Shown here: in pieces, positions 21,711 to 33,805 of the stretch
How positions within the stretch are numbered: position 1 is the stretch's first letter
How the letters are laid out: each line of letters starts with the position of its first letter
NCBI RefSeq assembly: GCF_000264995.1
Contig: NW_006767434.1
Coordinates: 1,090,431 to 1,145,923, forward strand
DNA length: 55,493 nt
Source of the DNA: Punctularia strigosozonata HHB-11173 SS5
Taxonomy: Eukaryota; Basidiomycota; Agaricomycetes; Corticiales; Punctulariaceae
Direction of reading: 5' to 3'
The notes under the pieces: generated by a model
Seen by the model: only the letters and a program-made list of their open reading frames with translations
What the model was told of the DNA's origin: nothing
Database searches by the model: none
Made by a program: the position numbers and the translations under genes

Positions 21711-23893
21711 TCAAGCCGTCAAATCGCACACGCCCGGCCGGACCGCGCACCACGTCGGCTGGAGCGCGATCGCGCCCACGCCGCGCTGCTGCATCCTGAA
21801 CGCGAGTTCGTGCAAGCGCGGGAGCGCGGTCTCGACGCCCGTGTTCGTCGACTGCTTCCCGGCGAGCGTCGTGTTCGACGGCCCGTTCCAGAACAGCTCG
21901 GCCGAGGCCGCGGCGCGGGGCCAGACGATCGAGTCGAGGTTGGCGGGCGAGGACTGCTCGGTCCAGAGCAGCTGCTGGCCGCCGAGGACGAGGGACGCCT
22001 CCGTGTCGGAGAGGGAGGCGAAGGGGTCGAAGGTGTACGCCTGCGGTGACGCGCGATCAGGAACGAAAGGGAGAGAGAAGACGAAGGAGGGATGCGTACG
22101 CGTTGCCAGGTCTTGAAGGGTTCGCACCAGCTGTTGCCCGAGGGGAAGTCGCCGACCCAACCGCCAGCACCGCAGTCCTGGCGAGCAGGATAGTGTTAGA
22201 TGTGAGAATGGGGTCGTGAGGTATTCAGACGTACGAGATAGAAGTAGTCGGAGGGTGCGTGGACAAATCGGTATCCTTTCTGCGCGACAGCTAGCGCATC
22301 GTCCGAGCTGATCCACACCCTGCAAGTACAAAGAGTCAGCGCCTCTCTAAAAGGAACGAACACGAAGACGAGATATGCGCACAAGATGATCGTCTCGTTG
22401 CTCAAGGTCACGTTGTGGTCGAGCACCATCTCCTCCCAAACGACGGGCGTCTTTCCGAGCGCCTCGATCGCCTTGTGGGTCTTGACCGTGAACTGGCTGA
22501 GCGCCTCCTCGAACGTGAGCCCGCTCGAGTTGAGCGATTGCTGCGTCTCGGTGTCGGCGGTGTAGCAGTTCGCGTTGATCTCGTCGCCGCCGGTGGAGAA
22601 GAGCTTGGAGGGGAAGAGTTTGGCGGCGGCGGTGAGCAGGCTCGCGGTGAAGTTTTGGGTCGCGGGCGAGGCGAGGCGGAGTTGACCGGCTGGGGGTTCT
22701 GGGAGGCGCGCGGCGCATGTCAGCGAGACGGGACGAAGGTGGGAAATTAGAGGGAGGGCGCGGTGGACGAACCGTTGGCGAAGGTGGCCCAGGGAGTCGC
22801 CTGCGGGCACGCGATGTGCTCCGGGTGAGACTCGGAGATGATGGCGGTGTGACCCGGGGTGTCGATTTCGGCCATGACGTCGATTCCTCGCTGGATAGAG
22901 AGCTCGTCAGTCGACCCATTTTGTAGGGAGCCCGCGATGCGAATGCTCACCGCAGCAGCGTACTGCACGACGTGGGCAACGTCAGCCGGGGAGTAGGTCT
23001 CGGCCGCGGAGTAGGCCCCCTTTTGCGCGATTTCGGTGAAGCCGGGGATTTCGAAGGGGAAAGACTGCGAGTCGACTATGTGCCAATGGAAGGTGTTGAT
23101 CTGAGGAGGGATGGGTAAGATTGGTCGTTCAAGTTACGGGGCCAAGACGGGCATGACTGGGTGAATGCGACATACCTTGACCCAGCTCATGGCGTCCAGG
23201 GTTCGTTCGATGTCGGAGACCGGGAAGCTGATTCCATCGTGAGCCATAGCGAGCGCGTCGCACAAGCAAGTAAAGCGTACAAGTGTCTCGCGGTGTCAAG
23301 CATGAACCCGCGATAAGGCTATGGCAGTCTATCAGCTAAGCAAGTTCGTATGTGACGAGAACGAGACTCACGAAAGCCGGTGCGTCCTCAATCTCGAACG
23401 GCGCGCTGAGGGTGTACACGGTGTTGCCGACCGTGTACCAGATCTGGCTGAAGGTCGTCAACCCGCGGAACAGGCCCAACGTCGTCTTCGCCGTCAGCGT
23501 CGCGGTGCCGCCGGTGCTGGGCACGGTCAGGGTGTAGCTCTCGTCGCGACTCTCGAATGGCTTGACCGACTCCGCGGAGATGCTGTCCGCCTTCGCGCCG
23601 CCCGCGAGGGACAGCTTCAGCGACGTGAGCTGCTTCGCATGAGCTACCGTGGACGCGTCAGATGCGCCGCGGTCCACGACGAGCCGCGCGAGCTTGTCGC
23701 TGTGCAGCTGCGCGGTCGTGCGCTGCGCGGCGGCGGTCAGGTCGGCGGGCGCGTCGTGCACGGAAACCGAGATGCTGAAACCGGGGGAGAGGCGGAGCGG
23801 GGTGGAGCCCGTCTTGAGCGAGGTCGGCTGGGGCCAAAGCGCCAACGCGGATCCGGCGAGCGCGACGGCGTGCAGAAGGCGGAGGACGCGCAT
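21711..23893 (-). CDS. Secreted beta-N-acetylhexosaminidase, glycoside hydrolase family 20, 562 aa
   Basis: The nine exons are 23893-23372, 23318-23281, 23227-23176, 23100-22951, 22890-22773, 22698-22383, 22319-22235, 22177-22100 and 22040-21711, all in phase. A signal peptide (MRVLRLLHAVALAGSALAL) starts the protein, followed by the GH20b-type small N-terminal domain beginning WPQPTSL. The (beta/alpha)8 catalytic domain contains PYRGFMLDTARHFF, INTFHWHIVDSQSFPF, AEIDTPGHT and STGGDEINANCY. The last holds the Asp-Glu pair (about D332, E333) of substrate-assisted catalysis. WISSDDA and a C-terminal W..CAVRPGVCDLTA follow. Members remove terminal GlcNAc from chitobiose and N-glycans, outside the cell or in the wall, in chitin recycling. 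Length and motif order are normal, so the gene looks intact. Confidence 0.95.
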
Positions 23894-24913
23894 TTTGGGG
23901 GGGATGGGAAGGGAGGGGGTGGAGAAGCGCGAGAGCTTGAGCCAAAGAGCCGAAGGCCTCCCGAGACAAGCGTTCGCGTGCCTTTTGTACCGACGACCAG
24001 ATGCGGCTTCGCCAGCGATTCGAAGGCCATCAACGTCTGCGTGGGTCTAAGTTCCCGCCGCGCTCCTCACAGAAACAGAGCAGCTGGACCAGGGGGAGAG
24101 TTGCATATGGAGCGCGACATCAAGAAGCCAGGAAGAACGGATGCAAAGGGACGGCCGGTCCATGCTCCGAGAAGCCCCAGCCTTGATTCGGTCCTCCCAT
24201 CCGCGTCAGCCCAGCGTGCTGTCTTTCCGGCAGGTGGACGATAGCGTCTCCGTGTGCCCAGATACGAGTCCGATAACGAAAATACGTTCGAGAGCAGGGG
24301 GACGGCGCGGAGAAGATGGGAAGGTTAAGTCGGAGGTCATCGCCGCAGTCAGCCAGGTGATGCTCGAGGGACGGCGAAGGCGGACGGAAGCTGGTCCATA
24401 TGTGACCTTCGCCGATAAGCCCAGGTTACGAAATATATATGAGAGGCCGGGCCTCACCGGCGTTGAGGTGCCCATAGGAGGACGCGGACAGCGCTCGGCG
24501 AAAAGTGCAAAAATGGCCCTTCGCCGTCATCGACGGCGGACTCGTGGTATCTCATGCTAGACTGCCCCAGAGAAAACTTGGTGAGAACGACGAAATATAG
24601 CCAGTCAAGCCAGGAACCCATTGAGATTACAGCGAGAAGCAGACGAATGCGTGGCAACGATGATGGGGAGAAGATAAGATGCTCTGGAGGCAAATCGGAG
24701 CAGCCATCGCCATCCTCTAGCTGAGGGTAGCTAGGAGAACCAACGAACTGCAGCATGGTTCACATCCAACCCAACAAACGAGCTCAGGTGCACGAAAGAA
24801 CTCAGAAGACCGAACACCATCCATATCACCAACTAGCCTAGAACCAAAAGCCACGACATCCCGGGACAACGAGCGAGCAGGGATGCAACAACTGCCACGC
24901 ATATATGCTCGCG
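23894..24913. other. Intergenic, about 1 kb, no gene seen
   Basis: This is the promoter side of the hexosaminidase gene and the 3' side of the ENTH gene. Open frames on both strands lack domains. An AT-rich AAATATATATGAG at 24431-24443 is the only TATA-like stretch, and it is too far from the hexosaminidase ATG to be assigned. Confidence 0.45.
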
Positions 24914-27065
24914 CTACAGCAGCAAATCGTCTCCTCCTCCCATCGACGACGAGCCTCCGAGCGGCGCACCGCCGAACCCACCGCCCATCGCCGCCGGCTT
25001 CGGCACCCCACCGCTGCCCCCACCGCTGCCCCAGATCGCCGCGTTCGCCTTCTCCCGCTCGAGATCCTTGATGCTCTTCCCCGCGCCGGGCGTCGCCGGC
25101 TTCGACGACGCCGACGAGCCCATGCTCGACCCGAGCGCCATCGAGAACAGGTCGTCGAACCCGCCCGCGCTCTTCGTCGTCGTGGCGGCGGCGGCGGCAG
25201 CAGGCGTGGAGCCCGGCCGCGCCTGCGTAGCCGACGGCGAGCGCATCTGGCCGCCCATCGAGAGGGGCGAGATCGGCGCGGATGCCATGCCCATACCCAT
25301 GCCCATGCCGCCGTACGACATCGACTGCCTGTTCATCGCCGGAGGCGCCTGCTGCTGGGCAAAGCCCCCGAAACCCTGCTGCTGGTAGGCCGGCGGCGAC
25401 TGGGCGGACGCCGTGAAGGATTGCTGCTGCTGTTGCGCGCCTCTTGCAGGCTGGGCCGCGAGCATATCGTGCAGGCTGAGCTTGGGCTGGTGCCCCAGCA
25501 CCTGCGGTTGCACGGCGGGGATTTGAGTCGCGGTCGTCGTCGTCGTCGCCGCCGGGGACGCGGGCGTCGTCTGGAAGTCGCCGAAATCGTCGTCTATGGC
25601 CGAGGTGACGTCAGAGGCGCATACATGCACGGCGAAGATAGTAAGCGCGCGCTTACCGTCGAGGGATACAACGGGTGCGGGTGCGGGTGCTTGAGCACCG
25701 AGTGCCGGCAGCGCCTTGTTCACCCCGGAGGAGGTCGATGCCGGCGCGGGCGCGGAGCTCGACCCGAACGGATCGTCGTCTCCGAAGCCCAAAAGGTCCA
25801 CCACCTTCTCCGGCGCTTTTTGCTTGGGCGCCGGCGGGGGCTGCGCAGTCCGGGAGGAGGAGGACGCCGCGGTGGTCCTGCGGCCGGTGGAAGAGGAAGA
25901 GGCAGCTGGCCGGGAAACGGTCTCGTCGTCGCCGGCGTCATACTCCTCAAAGCTGTTCTTGCCCGCCGTGTCGCGGAAACCGCCGTTCGAGCCGCCGCCG
26001 CCGTTCCCGTATCCTCCATAATCTACCCGCGCAAGGCGATCAGAATCCGCGCGAGTGAGAACAAGGCAGGCGGGGGGTTTGGCGCACCTCTGTCGTAGCC
26101 GCCGCCGCCGCCATAGCTTCCGCTGCCGGAACCACTGAGGCTGTCGCTACCAAACCCGCCGTAGCGGCCTCCGCCACTCGAGAAGCTCATACCGCCGTCG
26201 TTCCCCGTGCCGATGTACTTTGTGCGATTTGCCTTGGCCTTACGCCGCTCGGCGCGGATACGTTCGACGTCCGCAAGGAGCTCGACGATCTCTTTCGCAC
26301 GGTTCCTCACTATACCGATTTTACGTCAGCACACATCCAATCGCGCAATGATAGATAGAGGGAAGATCGTAGGGGTATTAGGCGTAGGGGTATTAGGTTA
26401 ATCCTCACCGTTGATGCCCTGGTCCTTGCCCTTGTCGTCGATGTAGTGGAAGTTGCGGAGCATCTTGACGGTCGATACGTGCCCGCGCGCGTCGTCGACG
26501 ACGCGCTCGGAGCCGTTTTTGATAAGGTACTCGAGTAGCTGCAGCGCCTTGTAGATCTCGCGCCATTGGCGGGCCTCCTTCTCCATAAAGCGAGCGTATA
26601 TGGACGGCATGATTTCGTTGAACTGTTGGCTAAAGTAGGTGCGTCATTAGTCCACGCGCATGGGCTCGGAGGGTGCGCGACGTACAAGTTGAAGGTTCTG
26701 CACCACAAGAGGTCAAGGTTGGCGACGCTATCGGAAGGAACATCACGCACCCTTGGGCAATCTCTTGCATGAGCGTCGAACTTGCACCCCTGTTGGCAGA
26801 TAAAAACGCGTTAGCCGGGCCTGACGACAGCACAATGACACAGTGGGCGCACCAGGGCTCGTCGTTCGTTGCTTCCTGCACCTTCGCCTCCATCTCGCTC
26901 ACATTCAAGACCATGTTCTTAGCCTACCAAGGCAAATTCCAAGTGTCGTCAGGAGGCGTTTGCATACAACATATGCGCGTACATGCGCACCTGATTGTAC
27001 ATGCTCTTGACGTCGTAGATGGTCATACTGGAGAGCGTCTCCCCGAGCGAGGCAAGCCGATCCAT
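24914..27065 (-). CDS. ENTH-domain clathrin adaptor, epsin / Ent3-like, 561 aa
   Basis: The eight exons are 27065-26991, 26923-26853, 26789-26751, 26697-26686, 26629-26409, 26309-26088, 26022-25657 and 25593-24914. Exon 4 is only 12 nt. Residues 1-150 form the ENTH domain (VKSMYNQAKN, EATNDEPWGASSTLMQEIA, FNEIMPSIYARF, WREIYKALQLLEYLIKNGSE, YIDDKGKDQGINVRNRAKEI), which binds phosphoinositides. The rest is disordered and Gly/Ser/Gln/Ala-rich. DLLGFGDDDPFG (about residue 287) looks like a clathrin-box/AP-binding segment, and DDDDFGDF (about 335) resembles a gamma-ear-binding acidic Phe motif. No ubiquitin-interacting motif is evident. Together this favours the Ent3/epsinR type acting at the trans-Golgi or endosome over a plasma-membrane epsin. 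It shares a 190-bp divergent promoter with the lipase gene. Confidence 0.9.
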
Positions 27066-27255
27066 GTTGATAATCAGGGCCTTTCCGTCGTCTGTGGCGT
27101 TTTGTTCACGGTGAACACCGAGTGCGAGGCGAGAAGACCGTGATCGAGAGGAGCACAGCGGGTGTCGTGGCGAGAGGTCGATAGCCCTGCGTGGACGCCA
27201 CCAGCCAGCTGAGCCAGTTCACACCTCTAATGCGGAAAATACCGCGACCGGTGCG
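27066..27255. promoter_or_regulatory. Shared divergent promoter between ENTH gene and Tgl2-like lipase gene
   Basis: Only 190 bp separate the two start codons, so both genes must be driven from this interval. No obvious TATA box is present, as expected for housekeeping promoters. Co-regulation is plausible but not shown. Confidence 0.5.
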
Positions 27256-29305
27256 ATGACCGTGCTCTCGCTGCCTACACCCGTCTTCACGCTCGTAAGG
27301 AGGCTGGTTACCGTCGTATCCGCTTTCGGAATATCTGGGAATTATATTCTGTCGTTGCCGGCATGTCCCCCCGCGCCGCAGGAGATTCAGCGACACCGAC
27401 GGAGCCATATACCCGGACGCGCGCTTTACTACTCCGGACATGGGAATGTGCCCCAGCGACGGTGGATATCCACGCAGGAGGGCAGCAAAACCCAGGACGC
27501 GTGTAATTCGAAGGAGTGCTCCCCGCCGGACGTGCCCAAGCTAGCGCCGGATGCCGAGACAGAGGCAGAGCCGTCGGACATCATTCACCAGCTGCTGCAA
27601 AACCCGGTGTTGTACAGTCCGCTGAGGAAACCACGGAATCCGATTGTCCTCTGCCATGGTACCCCTCTCGCTCTCTCCGGCATTCGCGACGCCCCCACTG
27701 ATAGGTTAGCTAGGCCTTTACGGCTTTGACGTCCGCGGGCCGTCGTCGTTCCCTGTCCTCCAAATGCACTACTGGAGCAACGTGCTCAACATTCTCCGCA
27801 ATAAGGTCGGCGCAGAAGTCATCGTAACTTCCGTCCCTCCGTGCGTCTCTATTCATGTTTGGTTCCGGCGACTAGCTGAGTCGTGTTGTGTTGTCGTTCT
27901 GTAGCACAGGTTCCGTCGCTGAACGCGCCGAAAACCTGCACAAACTTCTAGCGGAGAAGGTACCACAGCAGGATATCAACCTCATGGCACATTCCATGGG
28001 CGGGTTGGACTGCCGCCAGCTCATCACGCATATCAAGCCTAGGGAGTACACTCCCGCCAGTTTGACCTGCATCGCTACGCCGCATCGTGGCAGTCCCTTC
28101 ATGGACTGGTGCGCGGTATGTTACTGAGTTATTTGCAACCAGTCTCGGACATGACTGATTCAATTACTCCATAGGAAAACATTGGCCTAGGCAAACTCGG
28201 GCGCCAACAGCGCGAGGAGGCGATATTGAAGAACACATCCACCCCCTCCACCTCCGAAGTCGTTTCGGAAGCCTCATCCAAGAGGAGGGACAAGGCCAAG
28301 AAGGGCAAAGATGGCAGCAGCGCCGTCTCCTCGATCGCCTCCCTCCCGTCCTCCTTCACGACCTACCTCCTCGCCATCCTCGACTCACCCGCCTACGCCA
28401 ACCTCACCTCGCACTTCCTCACCACGCACTTCAACCCTTCTACCCCGGACTCGCCGCACGTGAAATACCTCTCAGTCGCGGGCCGCACCGACTCGGTCAA
28501 CGTCTGGCACCCGTTCTGGTTCACGAAGCTCGTGGTCGACGCGTGGGAGCGCAAAGAGCGCAAACGCCTGCGCGAGGAGGGCTATCCGCCGGAGCTCTGG
28601 GCGGACGACCGCGAATGGGGCAACGACGGACTCGTGACGATCCAGAGCGCCAAGTGGGGCGAGTTTCTCGGCGTCATCGAGGGCACGGACCATTGGGAGA
28701 TCCGGGGCGCGCGGGGGATCGAGCTTGACGTGGACCTCAAGCTCGGCGCGCTGACCAAGGGGATCGACCTCAGCATTGGCTTGGCCGGCTTAGGTTTAGG
28801 TAGCGCAGGCGAGAGCTTGAAGGATTGGGACTGGGGCAAATTCATCAGAGCGTGGCGGAAAGAGGAGCGGAAGGAGGAAAAGAGGGAGAACGGAAGCAGG
28901 GCTACCAAGACGACGGTCGAGGAGGGCAAGGACCTCGCCAACGCCAAGACGATGACGAAGACGACCGTGGAAACCTCCGCGACTAGCTCAGATATGCCCA
29001 AGGGCGGCGTCATCACCAAGCGCGAGAAGACGGCTGAGGAGAAGGAAAAGGACGACATCATACGAGCATCGACGGAGAAGCTCTCCGCCGTGTTCGACTG
29101 GATTGTCGATCACGTTCCGACGGAGTCCATTGCTAAGCTCTCATCCACTGTCACAAACATCGAGCTTACACCGTCCTCCGGCTCGGGCGCGTCGGCAAAA
29201 GAAGGGACGGACAGGAAGGGTGAGAAGAATGAGCTCGCCACCAAGGAGGATCTCGAACGATTCTACGTCGCCTTGGCCCGGAAGTTGTATGATGAAGGAC
29301 TATGA
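27256..29305 (+). CDS. Triacylglycerol lipase, Tgl2-like alpha/beta hydrolase, 623 aa
   Basis: The exons are 27256-27658, 27714-27840, 27905-28115 and 28175-29305, all GT-AG and in phase. The N-terminus is basic with a hydrophobic stretch, compatible with mitochondrial targeting as in yeast Tgl2, but that is inference. The core starts NPIVLCHGLYGFDVRG (oxyanion-hole region), followed by QMHYWSNV. NLMAHSMGGLDCR holds the nucleophile, about Ser207, in a variant GxSxG with Ala first. The acid is likely the Asp of WGNDGLVTIQSAKWG (about 398) and the base the His of EGTDHWEI (about 420). This order and the WH..FW stretch match the bacterial-type (Burkholderia/Pseudomonas) lipases to which Tgl2 belongs. 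A Lys/Glu-rich insertion lies between residues about 260-285 and another near 470-530. The product would hydrolyse acylglycerols. Confidence 0.88.
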
Positions 29306-29618
29306 AGCAATCTTTATCGTGTTTTATAGACTGATCGTGTTCCGCGGTGTTACCGATGACATACACAGAAACTGTCGGAAAAGACATCGCATGCCGTAGA
29401 AGGGCCATCCAAATGACTTCCAATTGTATTGGGTTCGATATCAAGTTGTTTTCGCTCGAAGCGCCGAGAATAATCCCGAGCATATCAAGGCGGCGGCTGC
29501 GCGCCGACGCAGGCGCGATGGCGTGAAACGGGCTACCGCGATTTGCGCATGTTCACACAGGTGTACACGACCAGCGAACTGATAGTCAATTGTCCCGAAC
29601 TGTCCTTGGGCGGCATCG
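29306..29618. other. Convergent intergenic region
   Basis: This 313-bp interval separates the 3' ends of the lipase and TPR-CHAT genes. No gene or repeat was seen. Confidence 0.5.
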
Positions 29619-32600
29619 TCATATACCCATATGAACGTATGTTGCCCATCGCTCCGGGGGTACCCCATCGTCACGCAGCTTTCGGACAGCTGAATCCAGT
29701 GCTTGTGGGATCAAACCGGGGTTGGTATATCCTCCGCTGAGCAAGGCTTCATGGACTTCCTTTGCAACCGCCGGTCCGTCCATATCGTGCATCTCCCTGG
29801 CAAAGCTTTCAGCCAGTCTATTCTCTCGATAATCGACGCCCACTGACCACATCGTGCCAATGACAGACTGAAATCCTGCGAAGAGCATGGATCCAGCGAG
29901 ATGCACTATCTCGTCTGGTAATGCGTGGTCTCCGGCGGCAGACTCGCATGCACTAAGAAAAGCGAAATATGCTCGGGGGGCCCGGGCCCGGGCGATGTCT
30001 GCCACCGTCAGCATTCCGCCTCGGAGAACAAAACCGCTACTCAAAGGGTCGTCGCGGTTCTGTTTCGCATGGCATGCGAGGTGGACAACTGATGCCGACT
30101 GAATTTTTTCTATTAGGCCTAAAAGCATATCTGTTGTCTCGTAGTATGACTCCCCGGTTCGCTTTATATCTGCGGGTTTAAGAAGGACATCTTGTATGCA
30201 TGTAACATGCTGTGAAGGATGCATCGTCGCCAACTGAGCAACCTCTGTAGCCGCCATAGGGAGGGGTGTGAGGCCCGGAACATCCGGCTGGGCTACCAGA
30301 AGTACATGATGATCCTTCGACTGAGGCACGGTGGCGGTCATCCGCTTGCGCGCCTCGATGAGAACACTTAATGAAGGTGTATAGGATGAAACGACGAAAT
30401 CGGACGTGCACTTGCCCTTTACTGCACCTGCCGCATGTAGCGGCAAGGAGACAAAATTGCCTGTCGGGCACCACCACAGTCGTGGCCGTACTCCGTCGCC
30501 CTTGTACTGATCAGAAAACCATCGTGAACCCATCATTTTGGATGGTATCCGGACCAATATTGCTCACCATTAATCTCAGGCCAGACATAATCGGATAGAC
30601 CACATGATCCCACAGCTCTTGCAAGATCTGTATCAGAGGATTTGATCTTGTTCTGTAAACGATCATAGGACGCGTTCCTCTGTCGTCCGTGAGATGTGAT
30701 TGCGCCTCCAGGTTATAGCAACTGCGGGCATCTCTTTGTGCTCGCACCAGAACCTGCGACCATCTTGATATCCGTACTGCGTCAGCATTGTGTAACGGGA
30801 TGACGAAGGGTTCAGCGATATCGGATGGCATTACAACGCCATACGAGACATCCCCTGATGCAACCAGTAGCACCACAGGTCCTTCCTTCGCAGCAATGCG
30901 CAAGTTGGCGAACTCTGGAGGAAGCAGAAGAGCCTCAAACCCGGGATGAGAACGGGCTTGCTCGAGCAGTTCTTCGAACTCGTTGACAAGAGCGTGCCGA
31001 CGTGATGCGCCCTTCTCCGAAATCTTGCGGGTGTCGCTCATCCCCACTTCCTCGAGCTGGCGGGAGACTATCCGCAAACGGGATGCTAACCTGTCCGGCA
31101 ACCCGTCGAAGGGGGTACGAAGATGTAAAACGCCGTTCCATAATAGTGTGCGACCATGTTCCAAGCATTCCACGGCGAGTTCGGTTCTCATGTTAGCAAT
31201 CGCATGCATCGCAGCTGCTGTTGCTACGCCTTGAAAACCTCTCAAAGCCTGAAGCCTGGAGCGCATATCTGTTCCCTTGTACGCAAGCCGGGGGAGGAGG
31301 TGCATGTTTGTTCGGTGAGCGCGCGAAATTGAATCCGTATCATTCACGACAGTTGCGGCCTCCAGGAATGTCCGATTGAAGCGCAGGCGTTCCAATATAG
31401 AGGTGTATGGATGCTCGACCGCCTGTGCGTAGGCATGCATGCACTGTGCAGAGTCAGTGCTGTGCTCGGTCAACAGGAACCGGACGTGGAAGTCAGCGGC
31501 AAGGCCCGCCCAAATAGTGGCGTACATGGGATGGATGGGAGGTGCTAGTCCCAGAGCAGTCTGCCGACGCTCAAGCGCTTCGTCAATCAAGTTGACATCC
31601 TTCGTCAATTCTGACCAACTTCGCAATGTTTCCGCCCAAACATCGTACGTAGACGCCACCAGCATGGCTTGTGTTGTCGAGCAAAGCTGCGTGGCTTCCT
31701 GACAGTGAGCCACGGCCTCCGTAAAGTATCTTGTCGATTTCTCGAACGAGCCGAGCTTCTGCAAAAATGAAGCAAGGGTACGCAGTGCATTGTATCTGTA
31801 CGGGCTTCCGGGAGACGCCAGCGTCAAGTATTGGCGGCTAACGCTGCAAGCCTCAGAGAGCAAGCGCTCATCGGGGGGCATATCGAGGCGACGTCGGCTG
31901 TCCAACTCTCCACACAGCACGCCACACATTCCCCATGCAATATACACTCGATGCTGGTCTGAATGTGCGATCTCCAAACATCGCTGGGCGTATTGCGATG
32001 CCTGAGTAAAGTCTGCGCGAGCACCCAAACGGTCGAATCTGAGTCGAAAGGCCATGGATAACTTGTGCACAGCGTGCCATGCTTGGGAGACGCTGCCTAT
32101 GCAAGCGTCAGCCAAAGGCTGTAGTACGAGAATTGCTTCGTCTACGTCATCGATTGTTGCGGAAGCGTCGCACCGCTCAAGAAGAGCATGCGCGAAGTGT
32201 GTCCGTAGTCTGTTGGGCGGGACGACTTCAGTGGTCTCTTCTACAGCCTGCCGGTAGTAGGTAATAGCTTCGTCCAAGTCCCGAATCGCAGTTTCATATA
32301 TGCCGTAACGTTCGTGCAAGACAAACGCGCACTGGTAAAGAAGACGATGCTGGCCGATTACAGAGAGACCGCACTCGCGCGCTTCACGAGCGCGTAGTAC
32401 CGCAGTATCTATAGCATCGCCGTCATTGAGGATGGTGCCACGCCGTATGAGAGATTCGGAGAGGACGGTAAGAATTTGCGATCGATTTGGTAGAGACTCC
32501 GCCCCCGAACCGGACACAGTTCGGTCAAGAATGGACGAACACAACATCATCTGCTGGAGAATGCCGTCGAGGCGTTCCTGTCGGTAGGAGAGTCGGATGA

Positions 32601-33015
32601 GCACGATTACCAGAACAAGTGCAGCTGACACCAAACTATGACCCATGGATTCCCTTAACGCCATAGCGGAATTAGCCAGTTTGAGTGCCTCCTCCAGGGT
32701 TGCTGCAGAGTCACTACGTGAATGATCAAGGGTCAGGGCATGAGCAAGACCCTCTTTTGTGGAGACCAGTAGGGTTGCGTCAAGGTCCTCCCGGGAAAGC
32801 AGGTCATGATGGAGCTCGATAGACTCGTCGAGTGTCTCGTCTCCGCCGGTCTCCTCATAACGGACAAGTAGATTTCTGGCGAGAGAGAGGCGAGTAGCAT
32901 AGCACGAGGTTTGATTTGACGCGCGCAGTACCCGGCGAATCGCAGTGATGGCAGCGTCAGTGGCCGCAAGCCAGCACCTACGCCTGCGTTTGACGTCCTG
33001 TATTGAAACGTGCAT
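29619..33015 (-). CDS. TPR-CHAT protein, putative caspase/separase-like peptidase, about 1111 aa
   Basis: Two exons are supported: 33015-30568 and 30506-29619 (phase 0, GT-AG). The proposed start is the ATG at 33015; an upstream leader intron is possible, since CTGCAG precedes it. Residues about 20-650 are tetratricopeptide-type helical repeats of the fungal kind (LSLARNLLVRYEETG, LDESIELHHDLL, LDEAITYYRQAV). The linker EKGASRRHALVNEFEELLEQ leads into the CHAT domain, with KEGPVVLLVAS, LWWCPTGNFVSLPLHAAG, VVHLACHA (His, about 962) and FLSACESAAG (Cys, about 1003). These form the His-Cys dyad of clan CD peptidases. The domain ends YVHMGI. Both catalytic residues are present, so protease activity is predicted; substrate and trigger are unknown. 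The TPRs presumably bind a regulator or substrate. Confidence 0.9.
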
Positions 33016-33805
33016 GCAATCTGCAGAGTTCACCAATCGGTCGTCAGTCGTCGTGTGTCAACAGCAGTGCTACGTACCACGTCTTCCCGTATCCGTTTGT
33101 ACACGTCAGCGCGAGTGGGTAGCACAAGTGGGTGAGTAGCTGGGAGGGGCGGGAGCCAGCGACACGTATATATGCACCGGCCGGGGGAGCATTACTGAAC
33201 AATCAGACGAAGATAGCTCGAGAAGGCCATCACCTCAGAAGTACACCGTGACTGGACGGAATCACAGCATGTCACAGCCTGCGTATTGCCTTCAATTCAT
33301 TGAAGGAATGGCTATCGCTGCCTTTCCGAGATAGTGGATTGACACAGGCGTAGTAGTTGCCTTCCGTGATTCATGACGCTGTCATGTCCGAACCGCCTTC
33401 GATCCAGATAGATAATGTTATGTCGCCGAGAGACATGGGTGCCCGCAAAAATAAGCTGTTCGTGACAGCAGGTAAGTACCCGAGGCGGGGGTTGGAGGAC
33501 GACACGAACATTCTGTCCTCACTCACAGCGAGCCTTTGCTTCCGCCCCTCACGCGCAAGTCTGGATCAGGATCAAAGCGACTCGAATCACAAGATCGTTC
33601 AAACCCAATTCACACCAACCTTGCCCTGCGAATTGAATGCTGCGCGGCCGAAGTTGGGGACGCGATCTCACCCTATGACGAGTTGCGCCGATGCCGGCGT
33701 CCGCACGCGCACAACTCGCTCTCTTTCTTCCTTCTCCGCGCTGTGGACGACGACGAAGGCCCTTATCGACGCCGAGCTCTCAATTTGTTTTGACCTGAAG
33801 CAACC
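33016..33805. promoter_or_regulatory. Divergent intergenic region with TATA-like element for the TPR-CHAT gene
   Basis: TATATATG at 33167-33174 reads CATATATA on the minus strand, about 155 bp upstream of the TPR-CHAT ATG. This spacing would leave room for a leader intron (donor-like GTACGT next to 33072). The rest of the interval contains no supported gene. Confidence 0.35.

Noticed and set aside
23321-24244. 307-codon plus-strand open frame
   Set aside because: It lies antisense over the first exon of the hexosaminidase gene and reflects that exon's high GC third positions.
24905-26098. 397-codon plus-strand open frame, Arg-rich
   Set aside because: It is antisense to the ENTH gene's low-complexity C-terminus and interrupts nothing conserved.
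26371-26400. Telomere-like repeats TAGGGGTATTAGG
   Set aside because: There are only two 15-bp copies, within an intron of the ENTH gene, and the sequence is not a clean TTAGGG array.
29619-33015. Craspase-like CRISPR-associated protease
   Set aside because: TPR-CHAT architecture matches in outline only. No Cas effector or CRISPR array is present, and fungal TPR-CHAT proteins are a separate expansion.
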